From Scytonema hofmannii PCC 7110 (GTDB lineage Bacteria; Cyanobacteriota; Cyanobacteriia; Cyanobacteriales; Nostocaceae), in the NCBI RefSeq assembly GCF_000346485.2, contig NZ_KQ976354.1, positions 5,245,805 to 5,309,804 of the forward strand: a stretch of DNA of 64,000 nt. The letters run 5' to 3'. The position numbers and the translations under genes were made by a program. The number at the start of each line of letters is the position of its first letter. The first letter of the stretch is position 1. The notes under the pieces are model-generated. The model saw nothing but the letters and a program-made list of their open reading frames with translations, ran no database searches and was not told the DNA's origin. Of the stretch, positions 38,231 through 47,446 are shown one piece after another.

Positions 38231-39565
38231 ATGCGGAAGCAACATGAATCGAAGCGGGATTTATGGCGTCAGTTTCTACAGCAACATATTACTTCTCTTA
38301 GTCATCAAGAAACAGATCCTTATTGCTTTGCCATTATTGAAATTGGTCAGACTAAAAAGAAGGAATTTCTACCTCAACAAAATATCAAAGGAGCAGTCCG
38401 AGAAGCTTGCGTTTTGGAGAAGATTAACTCGCAAATGATACAGACGGTTAAACCAAAAACAACTGAGAAAGAAGACGACCAAGAAAACACGGAGCCTACT
38501 TACAGCAAACAGACAAAAGGGCGTGTTATGAACGCTGTGCTGGACGCAACATTACGTCAAGTAGGAGCGCTCTATGGACTACCATCTGAAGTTTATGCAT
38601 CAGCAAACGTACCAGAAATTACTGCCCAAGAATTAGACGTTGTTGCTTTTTGTCGTCGAAAAATCAATCGCTATCCGCGTGACATCCACTATGCTCTTGC
38701 CGTTCGTTTACGTGCAACAGGTGAGGTGGATACACTCCTTCCTGGTGCGAGCGATTGGACTTCTTATACACAAGCAGGAATTGCTGTTGGAAAGTTATTT
38801 TCCGATGCACGCCGCGATCGCATTGAAGAAAACAAAAAGTGCGTTCAAAGTAGAATCCGGTTAAAAGGCATAGAGTTAGTGCAGTTTGTAGCAGACGTAC
38901 TCACACAACATTTAGAAAGACCCACAATTGTGCTGATTGAAGCTGAAGGATGGCGTAACGAGCGCGGCGAAGACAATGATAGCAAGAACTGGTTTCAACT
39001 GAAGAATGAGTATCTACTGGCACAACGGGATGTCTTGAACTTTCATCATGTTCCCGGTCATAATTGCGAGTATACACGCGATAATAACCAATTAATTAAC
39101 TTGTTGTCAGTGGTTCGTCTAAGAACCGGGAATGAGACGCCGCAGTATATCACTAATAGAAAAACTTGGGATGAAGATGCTCTATCTCGAGATTTTAAGC
39201 ATTTAAGTGGTTTCTTAGACAAGACTGTACCAGAACTACTGCATTACTTCTCCGTGGGAGGGTTACCCAACACACAAAAAGGTCAGGACAGTAAAACTTC
39301 ACGGGAACTTTATATGCTCGATTCTCAAGACGATGAGTACGGTGCAAATATTGCCTTCAAACATCAGCAAATGATGGAAATTGTACCATTTTTTGTCCGC
39401 CCAGATTTTCAGGCAGAAGAATATCTAAAAGTATTGTGCCGAGTGCCACACTATATGCGAATTTCACCAGCATGGTCAATGGGAAATATTCTTTACCCTT
39501 ACCCAATGCATTTAGGCAAACAACTAATAGACGATTGCTTGTGCATTCTTGGTCTAGACGATTAA
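38231..39565 (+). pseudogene. pPIWI-RE protein, C-terminal RNase H-like domain
   Basis: 444 residues from ATG 38231; the frame is open upstream to about 38100, so this is the rest of the gene above. It has CFAIIEIGQTKKK, KGRVMNAVLDATLRQVGALYGLP, YPRDIHYALAVRLRATGEVDTLLPG and the diagnostic SVVRLRTGNETPQY with the conserved Arg and Glu that give pPIWI-RE its name, plus IVLIEAEGWRN. This is the divergent PIWI (RNase H fold) described by Burroughs, Iyer and Aravind (2013) and predicted to act on plasmid or phage nucleic acids. Two HIP1 sites in the gene argue for long residence in cyanobacteria. ureG follows 157 bases later; no REase gene is seen. Confidence 0.78.
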
Positions 39566-39647
39566 CATTACCTTGGGGTCTGGCTTAAATACATATCTTA
39601 AGCCACTTAAGCTTTGTTTGGAAGGAGATTGAGTCAATACCCCCCAA

Positions 39648-39720
39648 GTAGTGGTTAGTGGTTAATTGTTAGTGGTATTTTTAAACAATTAACCACTAAC
39701 AACTAACCACTAACTAACAA
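39648..39720. repeat. STRR heptamers with a 17-bp inverted repeat before ureG
   Basis: TTAGTGG-type heptamers on one side and AACCACT-type on the other. GTTAGTGGTTAATTGTT (39654-39670) and its perfect complement (39684-39700) form a 17-bp stem with a 13-base loop, 22 bases from the ureG start. Confidence 0.85.
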
Positions 39721-39722
39721 CA

Positions 39723-40319
39723 ATGAACGCTTTTCGAGTCGGTGTTGCGGGACCTGTGGGGTCGGGAAAAACAGCTTTAGTTGATGCTTTGTGTAAGGCA
39801 ATGCGCGATCGCTATCAAATTGCGGTGGTGACTAATGATATTTATACTCAAGAAGATGCTCAATTTTTGGTTCGTTCTCAAGCTTTGGCAAGCGATCGCA
39901 TTTTAGGAGTAGAAACAGGAGGTTGTCCTCACACCGCTATCAGGGAAGATGCTTCGATGAATTTGGCTGCGATCGAACAGTTGGAGATGCAGTTTTTGAA
40001 CTTAGATTTGGTATTTTTGGAGAGTGGCGGAGATAATTTGGCAGCAACTTTCAGCCCAGAATTGGTAGATTTAACGATTTACGTTATAGATGTTGCTGCT
40101 GGTGATAAAATTCCCCGTAAAGGTGGTCCTGGAATTACTAAATCAGATCTGTTGGTCATCAATAAAATTGATTTAGCTCCCTATGTCGGTGCAGATTTAA
40201 GTGTGATGGAAAGGGATGCTAAAAAAATGCGTGGTGGTAAGCCTTTTGTTTTTACGAACTTGAAAACTCAAGAAGGTCTTGCAGAGATAATTCAATTTGT
40301 TGATATAAATATTGGTTAA
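39723..40319 (+). CDS. ureG: urease accessory GTPase UreG
   Basis: A 198-residue GTPase that drives nickel delivery to urease. P-loop [15 protein letters not shown] at residues 10-24, metal-binding [15 protein letters not shown] at about 65-80 (CPH motif), Switch and base-recognition blocks [16 protein letters not shown] and [13 protein letters not shown]. Length is typical. It is cut off from ureEF by the island, so its expression now depends on sequence at the island edge, which is an STRR hairpin. Confidence 0.95.
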   Translation: MNAFRVGVAGPVGSGKTALVDALCKAMRDRYQIAVVTNDIYTQEDAQFLVRSQALASDRILGVETGGCPHTAIREDASMNLAAIEQLEMQFLNLDLVFLESGGDNLAATFSPELVDLTIYVIDVAAGDKIPRKGGPGITKSDLLVINKIDLAPYVGADLSVMERDAKKMRGGKPFVFTNLKTQEGLAEIIQFVDINIG

Positions 40320-40392
40320 TATATTTTTCTAGATTTTTTTACTACATTTATAGGAGTTCGATTTGATTTTTGAAAAATTACTGAGCCTCACC

Positions 40393-40424
40393 AAACCACG
40401 GTATCTCCCAGATACAGGGTTTCT
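40393..40424. repeat. degenerate AAACCCGG hairpin
   Basis: AAACCACGGTATCT and AGATACAGGGTTTCT form an imperfect stem around CCC. It is a decayed relative of the perfect hairpin at 54408-54440. The rest of the 345-base gap after ureG shows no gene. Confidence 0.6.
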
Positions 40425-40665
40425 GTTCCGGCTTAGGAGAGCAGTATTGGGATTGCTATATGTATCTTCTGTAAGTAAGTGAATGTAGATGTAGCGAGCA
40501 AATATTTATCTACCACGAAATTTTAAAAACCCTTTATTGTTCTTGTTTGTTTCTTCATATTTTATTCAAAAGATTTTTTCTAATGTACTTAAATAATCAA
40601 TCTACCCAATGACTGCTAATTTCATAGTAAGTCAGGCTTGAATAATATACTTTTTGAGGATTTAA

Positions 40666-41832
40666 ATGCAAGTATCGTTGTCAGGGAAAACTACCGAACA
40701 GAGGCTACATCTTCATTATTTAGATGGCTGGCGTGGACTAGCAGCTTTGTACATCATGCTGATTCATATAAATCGGTACATGGGGGACGAACTCCCAGTC
40801 TTTTTCCTAATACTAGGAAAAGTTTTGCGATATGGGCATTTTGCTGTTGTCGTTTTCACTGTTCTTTCCGGCTACGTTTTAATGTTACCGATAGTTCGTT
40901 CGCAAAGTGGTTACTTATCAGGAGGATGGTTGACATATCTTAAGAAGCGATCGCGAAGAATTTTGCCACCTTACTATATAGCGCTTGGGTTTAGCATACT
41001 ATTAGGAGTTTTCATAGTACAATTAGAAAATTTTTCCATTTTTTAATGGCATGAATCTCCTGAGTATGGAGAATTTCATCCAAGATTTTCTTTGAATGAT
41101 GTATTCACTCATCTCTTACTCATTCATAATTTCAGTCGCAGTACACTTGGTTCTATTAATGCACCGATGTGGAGTGTTGCTGTTGAGTGGCAGATATATC
41201 TTCTATTTCCTCTATTATTGCTACCTGTTTGGAGGCGGTTCAATTTATTCTCAGTTGTTGTCGTTGCTTACTTAGTTGGCGTAGTACCATTCTATTTTGT
41301 GACAGGATTTGATGCAGTCCACTCCTGGTTTTTAGGCTTATTTGCTCTAGGAATGGCAGCCGCAGATATTGGATTTTCTCAGAAACCTACCTTCATCAAA
41401 ATAAGAACATTTTTACCTTGGGATAAGTTGGCAATAATATTCGCTGTTGTTGCCTTCATAACAGAGTGGCAAAAACTAGGCTTGAATGAATGGATTAGCG
41501 ATAGCTTTTGTGCGTTAGCAACTGCTTGTTTGCTAATTTACTGCACTAATTTCATTATGCTAGGAAAAAAGAGACCATTCGTTTTACGGTTCTTTGAAAC
41601 TCGTTGGCTAGTTGCATTAGGGGGCTTTTCCTACAGTCTCTATCTCACTCATGGCGTGATAGTAACAGTGGTAGGTAATGTTTTGCTGAATCTTCAATTA
41701 TCACCAGTTAGCTTTTTAACTATATTTTATTTAGTTGCTGTACCACTATCAGTACTAATGGCTTACTGGTTCTATTTATTATTTGAGCGGCCATTCATGT
41801 CTAATTTTTTGCAAAAAAATGTTAGTAGTTAG
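40666..41832 (+). pseudogene. acyltransferase-3 family membrane protein with in-frame stop
   Basis: One reading frame runs from ATG 40666 to 41832 (about 389 codons) but has a TAA at 41044-41046. Upstream part: HLHYLDGWRGLAALYIMLIHINRY (family start with catalytic His region), VVFTVLSGYVLML and SRRILPPYYIAL. Downstream part: FTHLLLIHNFSRSTLGSINAPMWSVAVEWQIYLLFPLLLLP and further membrane helices. Such proteins O-acylate sugars or polysaccharides at the membrane. A single base change would restore the gene. The last residues (NVSS) and stop lie in a TTAGTAG heptamer tract. Confidence 0.83.
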
Positions 41833-41873
41833 TGGTTAGTGGTTAGTAGTGTAGGACAGGCGTCTCGCCTGTC
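41821..41873. repeat. STRR tract TTAGTGG plus GACAGGCG hairpin
   Basis: Heptamers TTAGTAG/TTAGTGG at 41821-41850, followed by GACAGGCG-TCT-CGCCTGTC, a perfect 8-bp stem at 41855-41873. The remaining 280 bases up to the next gene hold only AT-rich sequence with a TTTAGCGAAGACAGCGCAACT motif related to 46290-46319. Confidence 0.8.
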
Positions 41874-42149
41874 ATCCTTAGTAGTTAGTAGTTTAGGAGT
41901 TGTTCGCGCTACTAGAAAAAATCTCCCTATGTAACGAAATGTAAAACTTCTAAATTCTGTTCTTAGTCGCTCTTTAGCGAAGACAGCGCAACTACAAACT
42001 AGTGACGATTATTTGCGCTGACTTACTTAAGTTTTAACAAAATATATTTAAGTCAAAATGTTTAAAAAAACTAGTTATCCCTAAATACAAGTGCCAGAAT
42101 TGAAAAGATATTTATTAACCTAGCAACTGTATCTCTGAGCAGGAAAACA

Positions 42150-42818
42150 ATGGCAACTTTTGAAGTTATAGAAAAAGAAGGCTTGCGCTTAGTCAAGGTT
42201 ATTTTACAAAACGAAACAGTGCGAACGGAATCTGGCGCTTTGTACTATATGCGTGGCAACATTACCATGCAGTCTAAAACACCTTCAGCAGGTGGCTTTC
42301 TGAAATCTCTAGCAACTGGTGAAAATATTTTTCGCCCTACTTATACAGGGACTGGAGAGTTGTATTTAGAGCCTTCTTTATCTGGATTCCATATTATGGA
42401 ATTGAATGGTACTGAATGGATTTTGGATAGTGGGGCTTATTGGGCAAGTGATGGTAATGTAGAGGTTGGCGTTGAGCGCAATAAGCTACTGTCTGGTTTG
42501 ATTGGCGGTGAAGGCTTGTTTCAAACAAAAGTCAAAGGTAGGGGTCAAGTGGTTATGATGGCGCAAGGACCTGTAGAGGTAGTTCAATTACAAAATGACC
42601 GTTTGGTAGTTGATGGTAATTTTGCGATCGCCCGCACAAATACATTAAATTATCGTGTTGAGAAAGCAACCAAATCAATTTTAGGTTCGATGACTTCTGG
42701 TGAGTTTTTGGTAAATACTTTTGAAGGAACAGGCACTATCTTGCTTGCTCCTATACCTTACTGGCAAGTGAAGTTGCTTCGTGAAATTACAGCAGCAATC
42801 CCTAAAACTTCAGGTTGA
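42150..42818 (+). CDS. AIM24 family protein
   Basis: A 222-residue all-beta protein. It shows the repeated family pattern VIEKEGLRLVKVILQNETVRTESGALYYMRGNITM, then LYLEPSLSGFHIMELNG and VMMAQGPVEVVQL. AIM24/TIGR00266 proteins are widespread in bacteria and linked to mitochondria in yeast, with no known biochemical role. It is a lone gene. A dispersed repeat follows at about 43003. Confidence 0.85.
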   Translation: MATFEVIEKEGLRLVKVILQNETVRTESGALYYMRGNITMQSKTPSAGGFLKSLATGENIFRPTYTGTGELYLEPSLSGFHIMELNGTEWILDSGAYWASDGNVEVGVERNKLLSGLIGGEGLFQTKVKGRGQVVMMAQGPVEVVQLQNDRLVVDGNFAIARTNTLNYRVEKATKSILGSMTSGEFLVNTFEGTGTILLAPIPYWQVKLLREITAAIPKTSG

Positions 42819-43002
42819 TAATAAGCAGACTAATTTATTTAGAAGGCAGCTATGCAGAAGGCACTCACGCTTAAAAGCGTTGGTTTGAAACAAGGAGCAT
42901 GAGCGCTGTTTTCTTGGGAGCATCCTAATTTGGAAAAAACACGCTTGCGATTGAAATCACAGCTATACAATCCCTCGTCCGCAAGACAAGGACTTAATAT
43001 TG

Positions 43003-43022
43003 AAGTCCACGTAGGTGGACTT
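43003..43022. repeat. AAGTCCAC-GTAG-GTGGACTT hairpin repeat
   Basis: Perfect 8-bp stem with a 4-base loop, flanked by CGTCCGCAAGACAAGGAC and TTGTTTGTATAGC. The element at 54134-54181 has the same layout (CCAC/GTGG stem next to GCGGCTATACA), so both belong to one dispersed family. Confidence 0.75.
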
Positions 43023-43208
43023 TGTTTGTATAGCAAGAGAATTCTATTCTGAGGGTTTTTGCCAAAACGGGATGCTCCCGTTTTCTTTCCTGTTGTTCAT
43101 TTACTAGAGCAGACTATGTTTCGTTGACCAAACTGAAAGAATTCGGATTTTTGAAATGGCTGAATTGTTACTTTAGTCAGACCAGTAAACAAAATTTGTG
43201 AGTCAAAG

Positions 43209-43625
43209 TTAACTTAAAGCAAATTGGTACAATATGACAAAGTTAACGATAGGAATTAGCATTAACAGGATTAACCAAGGATTCTTGCCAAGCTTCTTCA
43301 CAATATTTACAAAGGCAATCAGCAGAAAAATTATCGCTACAAAATTCACAAAAGGAATAAACAGTCCAATAATCCAGTAAGGTGACTGATCCCCTGCTTT
43401 GTACATGATCCAATATTGGAGAATAGGAACCCAGGCAAACCAAGCGTTCTGCTCTCCTAATTTTTCGTAAATTTTATAAAAGCAGTAAGAAGTGAAAACG
43501 TATGCAGCAAGACCAAAAATTAAACCTAATAATCCTCCAAACGCACCTCCTGCATCAGCAGAAGAGCTTTGATTGCTCTGGGCAAGAAAATAAACTAAGC
43601 TCCAATCGTATATTGCAAAAAGCAT
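43209..43625 (-). CDS. DUF5684-like small membrane protein
   Basis: A 138-residue protein with three to four transmembrane helices. The pattern YKIYEKLGEQNAWFAWVPILQYWIMYKAGDQSPYWIIGLFIPFVNF followed by IAFVNIVKKLGKNPWLILLMLIPIVNF is that of the DUF5684 family; role unknown. The N-terminal part has a Ser/Ala-rich loop. It is a lone gene, divergent from the amidase gene 330 bases to the right. Confidence 0.78.
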   Translation of the reverse strand: MLFAIYDWSLVYFLAQSNQSSSADAGGAFGGLLGLIFGLAAYVFTSYCFYKIYEKLGEQNAWFAWVPILQYWIMYKAGDQSPYWIIGLFIPFVNFVAIIFLLIAFVNIVKKLGKNPWLILLMLIPIVNFVILYQFALS

Positions 43626-43811
43626 TTTTTTCTCAACTAAGGATATAAAAGCGGAGTTGTAATCTTTTTAACTTCAGATTTTCTAAATTAGGAATTTTTT
43701 TATAAAAGTTTAAATTTTATGTTAATGAAAAGATACAAAACCATGTTACAATATGCGCACTTCTCAAACACACAGAAGTGTGTATTACAGGTGAGCATCA
43801 AACCCGTTATT

Positions 43812-43938
43812 CTAGAGTATCGGTACAGTAATACCAAAAACCCGGTTCCTTCGAGTTGAGCCTACGACATATCAAGTTTGACCGCAGAGAGAAACCGGGT
43901 TTTTTGCCCCCTTTTTGATGATTGTACCGACGCTCTAG
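43812..43938. repeat. 127-bp inverted-repeat element upstream of the amidase gene
   Basis: Outer arms CTAGAG(TA)TCGGTACA at 43812-43827 and TGTACCGA(CG)CTCTAG at 43923-43938; inner arms AAAAACCCGGTT (43836-43847) and AACCGGGTTTTT (43893-43904). This nested design is MITE-like. A partial relative of its right half lies at 44990-45042, just after the amidase gene. Confidence 0.75.
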
Positions 43939-43956
43939 GCATAATTCTGAGGAAGC

Positions 43957-44949
43957 ATGACAGCAACCATGGCTCACCACATTCTCAAAGCTACCAAGGA
44001 AACCGTACATTTGGGTGGTTTCTCTCACCTTTTGCCACCAGCTCTAACAATTGATTCTGGCGATACAGTTGAAGTAGAAACTTATTCTGGTTATTACGTT
44101 TACGACAAAGCACCGCCAGATTTTCTGACGCCAGCATTCCTTGACATTTGTCACAATCTTCCACAAGAACGCAAAATAGCAGCAGGACCTCATTTACTGA
44201 CAGGACCAATATATGTGCGGGATGCAGAACCTGGGGATGTGTTAGAAGTGAAGTTAGAAGCAATTACACCAAGTTTACCTGTAGGCTTTAATGCGATTCG
44301 TGCAGGTTGGGGGGCTTTACCACAAATCTTTCATCAATCTGCTTTGAGATTCATACCTCTTGACTTAGAGAACAAGATTGCAGAATATCCTCTAGGTAGC
44401 GGTATTAAAATTCCTCTCAAACCTTTTTTTGGAATCCTTGGTGTCGCCACACCAGATGCATCTCGAAGTTCAGTTCCTCCTGGTTACTATGGTGGTAACA
44501 TCGATAATCGAGAACTACAACCTGGTTCTAAAGTGTTTCTACCCATTTTTGTTCCAGGTGCTTTATTTTCTATTGGGGATGGTCATTCAGCACAAGGTGA
44601 TGGTGAAGTTAATGTCACGGCAATTGAAACTTCTATGAATGGCACTATCCAACTAAAACTTTACAAGAATTTGCAACTCACAATACCAATTGCTGAAACT
44701 CCCACGGATATTATTACAATGGGATTTGCTCAAACATTAGATGAAGCATTAGAACTGGCTTTAAAAAATATGATTTACTTCTTAGAATGCTTCGTTAATT
44801 TGGCACCAGAAGATGCTTATGTATTGTGTAGTTTAGCTGTAAATTTTCGGATTACTCAAGTGGTTAATAGTCCACAAAAAGGTGTTCATGGAATGCTACC
44901 CAAGTCTATTTTATCTAAAGATTTTTCGTTTCCTTTGTCTGTTAGATAA
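43957..44949 (+). CDS. acetamidase/formamidase family protein
   Basis: A 330-residue metal-dependent amidohydrolase of the FmdA/AmdA family, releasing ammonia from short amides. Family blocks: DTVEVETYSGYYVYDKAPPDF, HLLTGPIYVRDAEPGDVLEVKLE, SVPPGYYGGNIDNRELQPGSKVFLP and SIGDGHSAQGDGEVNVTAIE. Length fits the shorter bacterial members. ATG at 43957 or Met5. It lies in the same general area as the ure genes, both supplying ammonia, but it is not in an operon with them. It is bordered by two related inverted-repeat elements. Confidence 0.88.
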   Translation: MTATMAHHILKATKETVHLGGFSHLLPPALTIDSGDTVEVETYSGYYVYDKAPPDFLTPAFLDICHNLPQERKIAAGPHLLTGPIYVRDAEPGDVLEVKLEAITPSLPVGFNAIRAGWGALPQIFHQSALRFIPLDLENKIAEYPLGSGIKIPLKPFFGILGVATPDASRSSVPPGYYGGNIDNRELQPGSKVFLPIFVPGALFSIGDGHSAQGDGEVNVTAIETSMNGTIQLKLYKNLQLTIPIAETPTDIITMGFAQTLDEALELALKNMIYFLECFVNLAPEDAYVLCSLAVNFRITQVVNSPQKGVHGMLPKSILSKDFSFPLSVR

Positions 44950-44989
44950 TACCTTGTAATGAACCACTAAGACTTCAAAAACGCTCATA

Positions 44990-45042
44990 AAAGATTAGGT
45001 TTTTTGCCTCTTTTTTAAATACTGAATCTGCGCTCTAGGAAG
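44990..45042. repeat. partial copy of the 127-bp inverted-repeat element
   Basis: AGGTTTTTTGCCTCTTTTTT...CTGCGCTCTAGG parallels the right half of the upstream element (GGGTTTTTTGCCCCCTTTTT...CGACGCTCTAGG). The left half is missing. Confidence 0.55.
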
Positions 45043-45072
45043 GAAGTAGTTGCGGTTTATGATTAGAGTAAT

Positions 45073-45468
45073 ATGAGTAATCTACCAACCAGTTTTATGT
45101 CTAATATTCTCATCCAATTATTGGTCATTGGCTTCGCTGCTGGCGTTGCTGGCGGTATGTTTGGCATCGGTGGTGGTGCAATTATGGTACCAGCGATGGT
45201 GCTGTTGTTAGGTTTAGAGCAAAAGTTTGCTACTGGCACTTCTATCGCTGCTCAAATATTGCCAATTGGAATTCTAGCCGCATTAGTCTATTATCGAAAC
45301 GGTAATTTAAATATCAAATATTCAGTGTTTATTGCATTGGGTCTAATAGTTGGAAATTTTTTGGGAGCTTTATTTGCCAATCAACCGTATATCAGCAGTG
45401 AGACCATGAAAAAACTGTATGGTATCTTTTTGTTAATCATTGGTTTCCGCTATCTATTTGTGCGCTAA
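45073..45468 (+). CDS. TauE/SafE-type anion exporter, short form
   Basis: 131 residues, four transmembrane helices. The N-terminal GVAGGMFGIGGGAIMVPAMVLLLGLEQKFATGTSIAAQ motif is the TauE/SafE half-repeat, implicated in export of sulfite or other sulfonates/anions. Full-length members have two such halves (about 250 residues), so this is a half-size protein that would need to dimerise; such forms are common in cyanobacteria. Start at Met1 or Met9. Confidence 0.83.
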   Translation: MSNLPTSFMSNILIQLLVIGFAAGVAGGMFGIGGGAIMVPAMVLLLGLEQKFATGTSIAAQILPIGILAALVYYRNGNLNIKYSVFIALGLIVGNFLGALFANQPYISSETMKKLYGIFLLIIGFRYLFVR

Positions 45469-45585
45469 ACATAAACAAAATCTATGTTGACTTTATAGGG
45501 TGAGAAAACTCACCCTTTTGTTACAGAAATTTGGATTTCAAAATTGTAACTACGCAGTTGATAATCGTTTACTAAAGATTATGAA

Positions 45586-45753
45586 TTACGAATCTTTATC
45601 ATATTTTTCTACTATGTATGAAGCTGATTCTAACCAGTTTGGATGGTTTTTATCTTTTGTTTTTTTTAGGGTTAAAGTTGTATAGACTTTTGGTATGACT
45701 AATCCAATCACAAGTACAACAAATAATACACTAAAAGGAATCGCTAGTATCAT
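45586..45753 (-). CDS. small single-span membrane protein, unknown
   Basis: 55 residues from ATG at 45753: MILAIPFSVLFVVLVIGLVIPKVYTTLTLKK, one membrane helix and a charged C-terminus. The frame is open further upstream but composition there is not protein-like. No homologue recognised; it may be spurious. Confidence 0.4.
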   Translation of the reverse strand: MILAIPFSVLFVVLVIGLVIPKVYTTLTLKKTKDKNHPNWLESASYIVEKYDKDS

Positions 45754-45995
45754 ATATATAGAGCGTAAGAGTAAACAGTAATTTATTATCAATAACTCGT
45801 TCCAATAATTACAAATAGCTATGCTGCCCCTACAAAGCCGCACATAACAGTTTCTTGATGCTATGTATAAGCACAAGTAGTGAGTACTAAATATATTATA
45901 AGACAAATTGATTGAAATCTCTTTCAAGAGATTATTAAATACAACTTAGGTAAGGAAGATTTCGACATCAAGATAAGATTCATCAAAAATAAGAT

Positions 45996-46319
45996 AGGCA
46001 CGACAACGTCGTGCCTGCACTTCTCACACCTCACTCCGTCCGGAGAAGGCTTTCTTTAACCATATAGAACCGCAATCGCTACAAGTAGAGCATCCTATCG
46101 TACATAGGACGTGATTCGTGCAAAATTGTTTCTTTTATGTTGAACACTGAAAAAGAGTTTGTAGAGGACTTCCAAATAAAAAAATCTCCAACTTTCTCTT
46201 GTGGTGCGGGCTTCTAGCCCGCCACTGATATAGAACGGGCGAGGACGCCCGTCCCACAAGATTGGGTAATTTATTTCTTGGAAATCCCTAGTTGCGCTGT
46301 CTTCGCGTTTAGCGCAACT
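45996..46319. repeat. cluster of three hairpin repeats in a 490-bp gene-free gap
   Basis: AGGCACGAC-AAC-GTCGTGCCT at 45996-46016 (perfect 9 bp); the CTTGTGG/ACGGGC element at 46198-46260 with inner stems GGGCT/AGCCC and ACGGGCG/CGCCCGT; AGTTGCGCT/AGCGCAACT at about 46290-46319 (9 bp). No gene is seen in 45928-46417. Confidence 0.8.
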
Positions 46320-46417
46320 CCAAACCAGCACAAATCAACAAAACTATATGACGAAATGTAAATATACCAGAGCTCCTTACCAATGACAAAGGACAAATAA
46401 CCAATGACAAATGAGAT

Positions 46418-47443
46418 TTAATACCTAATTCGTGGATCTACATAAGCGTTCAATATATCAATGGCTATGCTGGCAATGACAACAATTGCTGCAAAAAATA
46501 CAAGAATTCCCTGTACTGTGGGATAATCACGCAAGGCAATTGCTTCATATAGCTTACCAGCCAATCCGGGCCAAGAAAATGTCACCTCAGTCAAAATAGC
46601 CCCACCTAACAGAGAAGCAAAAGTCAATCCCAAAACTGTAATCACAGGAATGAGGGCATTTTTTAAGGCATGGGAAACTAAAATTTTATTCTCAGGAATA
46701 CCTCTTGCCCTAGCTGCTTCCACATAGTCTGCTTGTAAGGTTTGCTTTAAATTCACGCGCACAATTCGTTCAAAAATACCACTTAGCAGAACCCCCAGAG
46801 TAATACTGGGAAGGGCAAGATAATGTAAAGCCGCAAAAAATTGACTGAGATTTCCAGTTAATAGACTATCGATAGTATACAAACCAGTGATAGCTCTTGG
46901 GGTTAACAAAGTGGAAGGAAAACGAGTTCCAAAAGGAAACCATCCCAACTGCACTGCAAAAATCAGTTGCAGAACCATCCCAGCCCAAAACATGGGTAGA
47001 GAGTAAGTGATAATACCAAACAATCTTCCCCCAGCATCTAAAGCCGTTCCGGGATGAGAAGCTGAAAGAGTACCAACTCCAATCCCAACTACCAGGGCAA
47101 TTGCCATGCTGCAAACTGCTAATTCTACTGTTGCTGGGAAATATTGCCAAATGACCTCCCATACAGATTGTCCGCGACTTGTCAAGGAAGACCCCAAATC
47201 AAAACGCAGCAATTGCCCCATATAGTTAAAGTACTGTAGCCATATGGGAAGGTCTAAACCTAGTTGTTTGCGTAATTCCTCTTTAGCACTTTCTGGCGCA
47301 CGTCCGCCAAGAATAGCATCTGCTACATCTCCCGGAGTGGATCTTAGTAAAAGAAACACAACTGTTGTTACTGTCCACAGCATAAGTGGAGCTAGGAGCA
47401 GACGGGCAATAATATAGTATTGTAAAGCTTTCGATCTAGACAT
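46418..47443 (-). CDS. ABC transporter permease, DppB/OppB type
   Basis: A 341-residue inner-membrane permease with six helices. N-terminus FLLLRSTPGDVADAILGG and the EAA loop YVEAARARGIPENKILVSHALKNALIPV identify the peptide/nickel (Dpp/Opp) family. It follows the substrate-binding protein on the same strand, about 135 bases downstream across heptamer repeats. A second permease and ATPase are not adjacent, so the transporter relies on genes elsewhere. Confidence 0.92.
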   Translation of the reverse strand: MSRSKALQYYIIARLLLAPLMLWTVTTVVFLLLRSTPGDVADAILGGRAPESAKEELRKQLGLDLPIWLQYFNYMGQLLRFDLGSSLTSRGQSVWEVIWQYFPATVELAVCSMAIALVVGIGVGTLSASHPGTALDAGGRLFGIITYSLPMFWAGMVLQLIFAVQLGWFPFGTRFPSTLLTPRAITGLYTIDSLLTGNLSQFFAALHYLALPSITLGVLLSGIFERIVRVNLKQTLQADYVEAARARGIPENKILVSHALKNALIPVITVLGLTFASLLGGAILTEVTFSWPGLAGKLYEAIALRDYPTVQGILVFFAAIVVIASIAIDILNAYVDPRIRY

Positions 47444-47446
47444 AAG

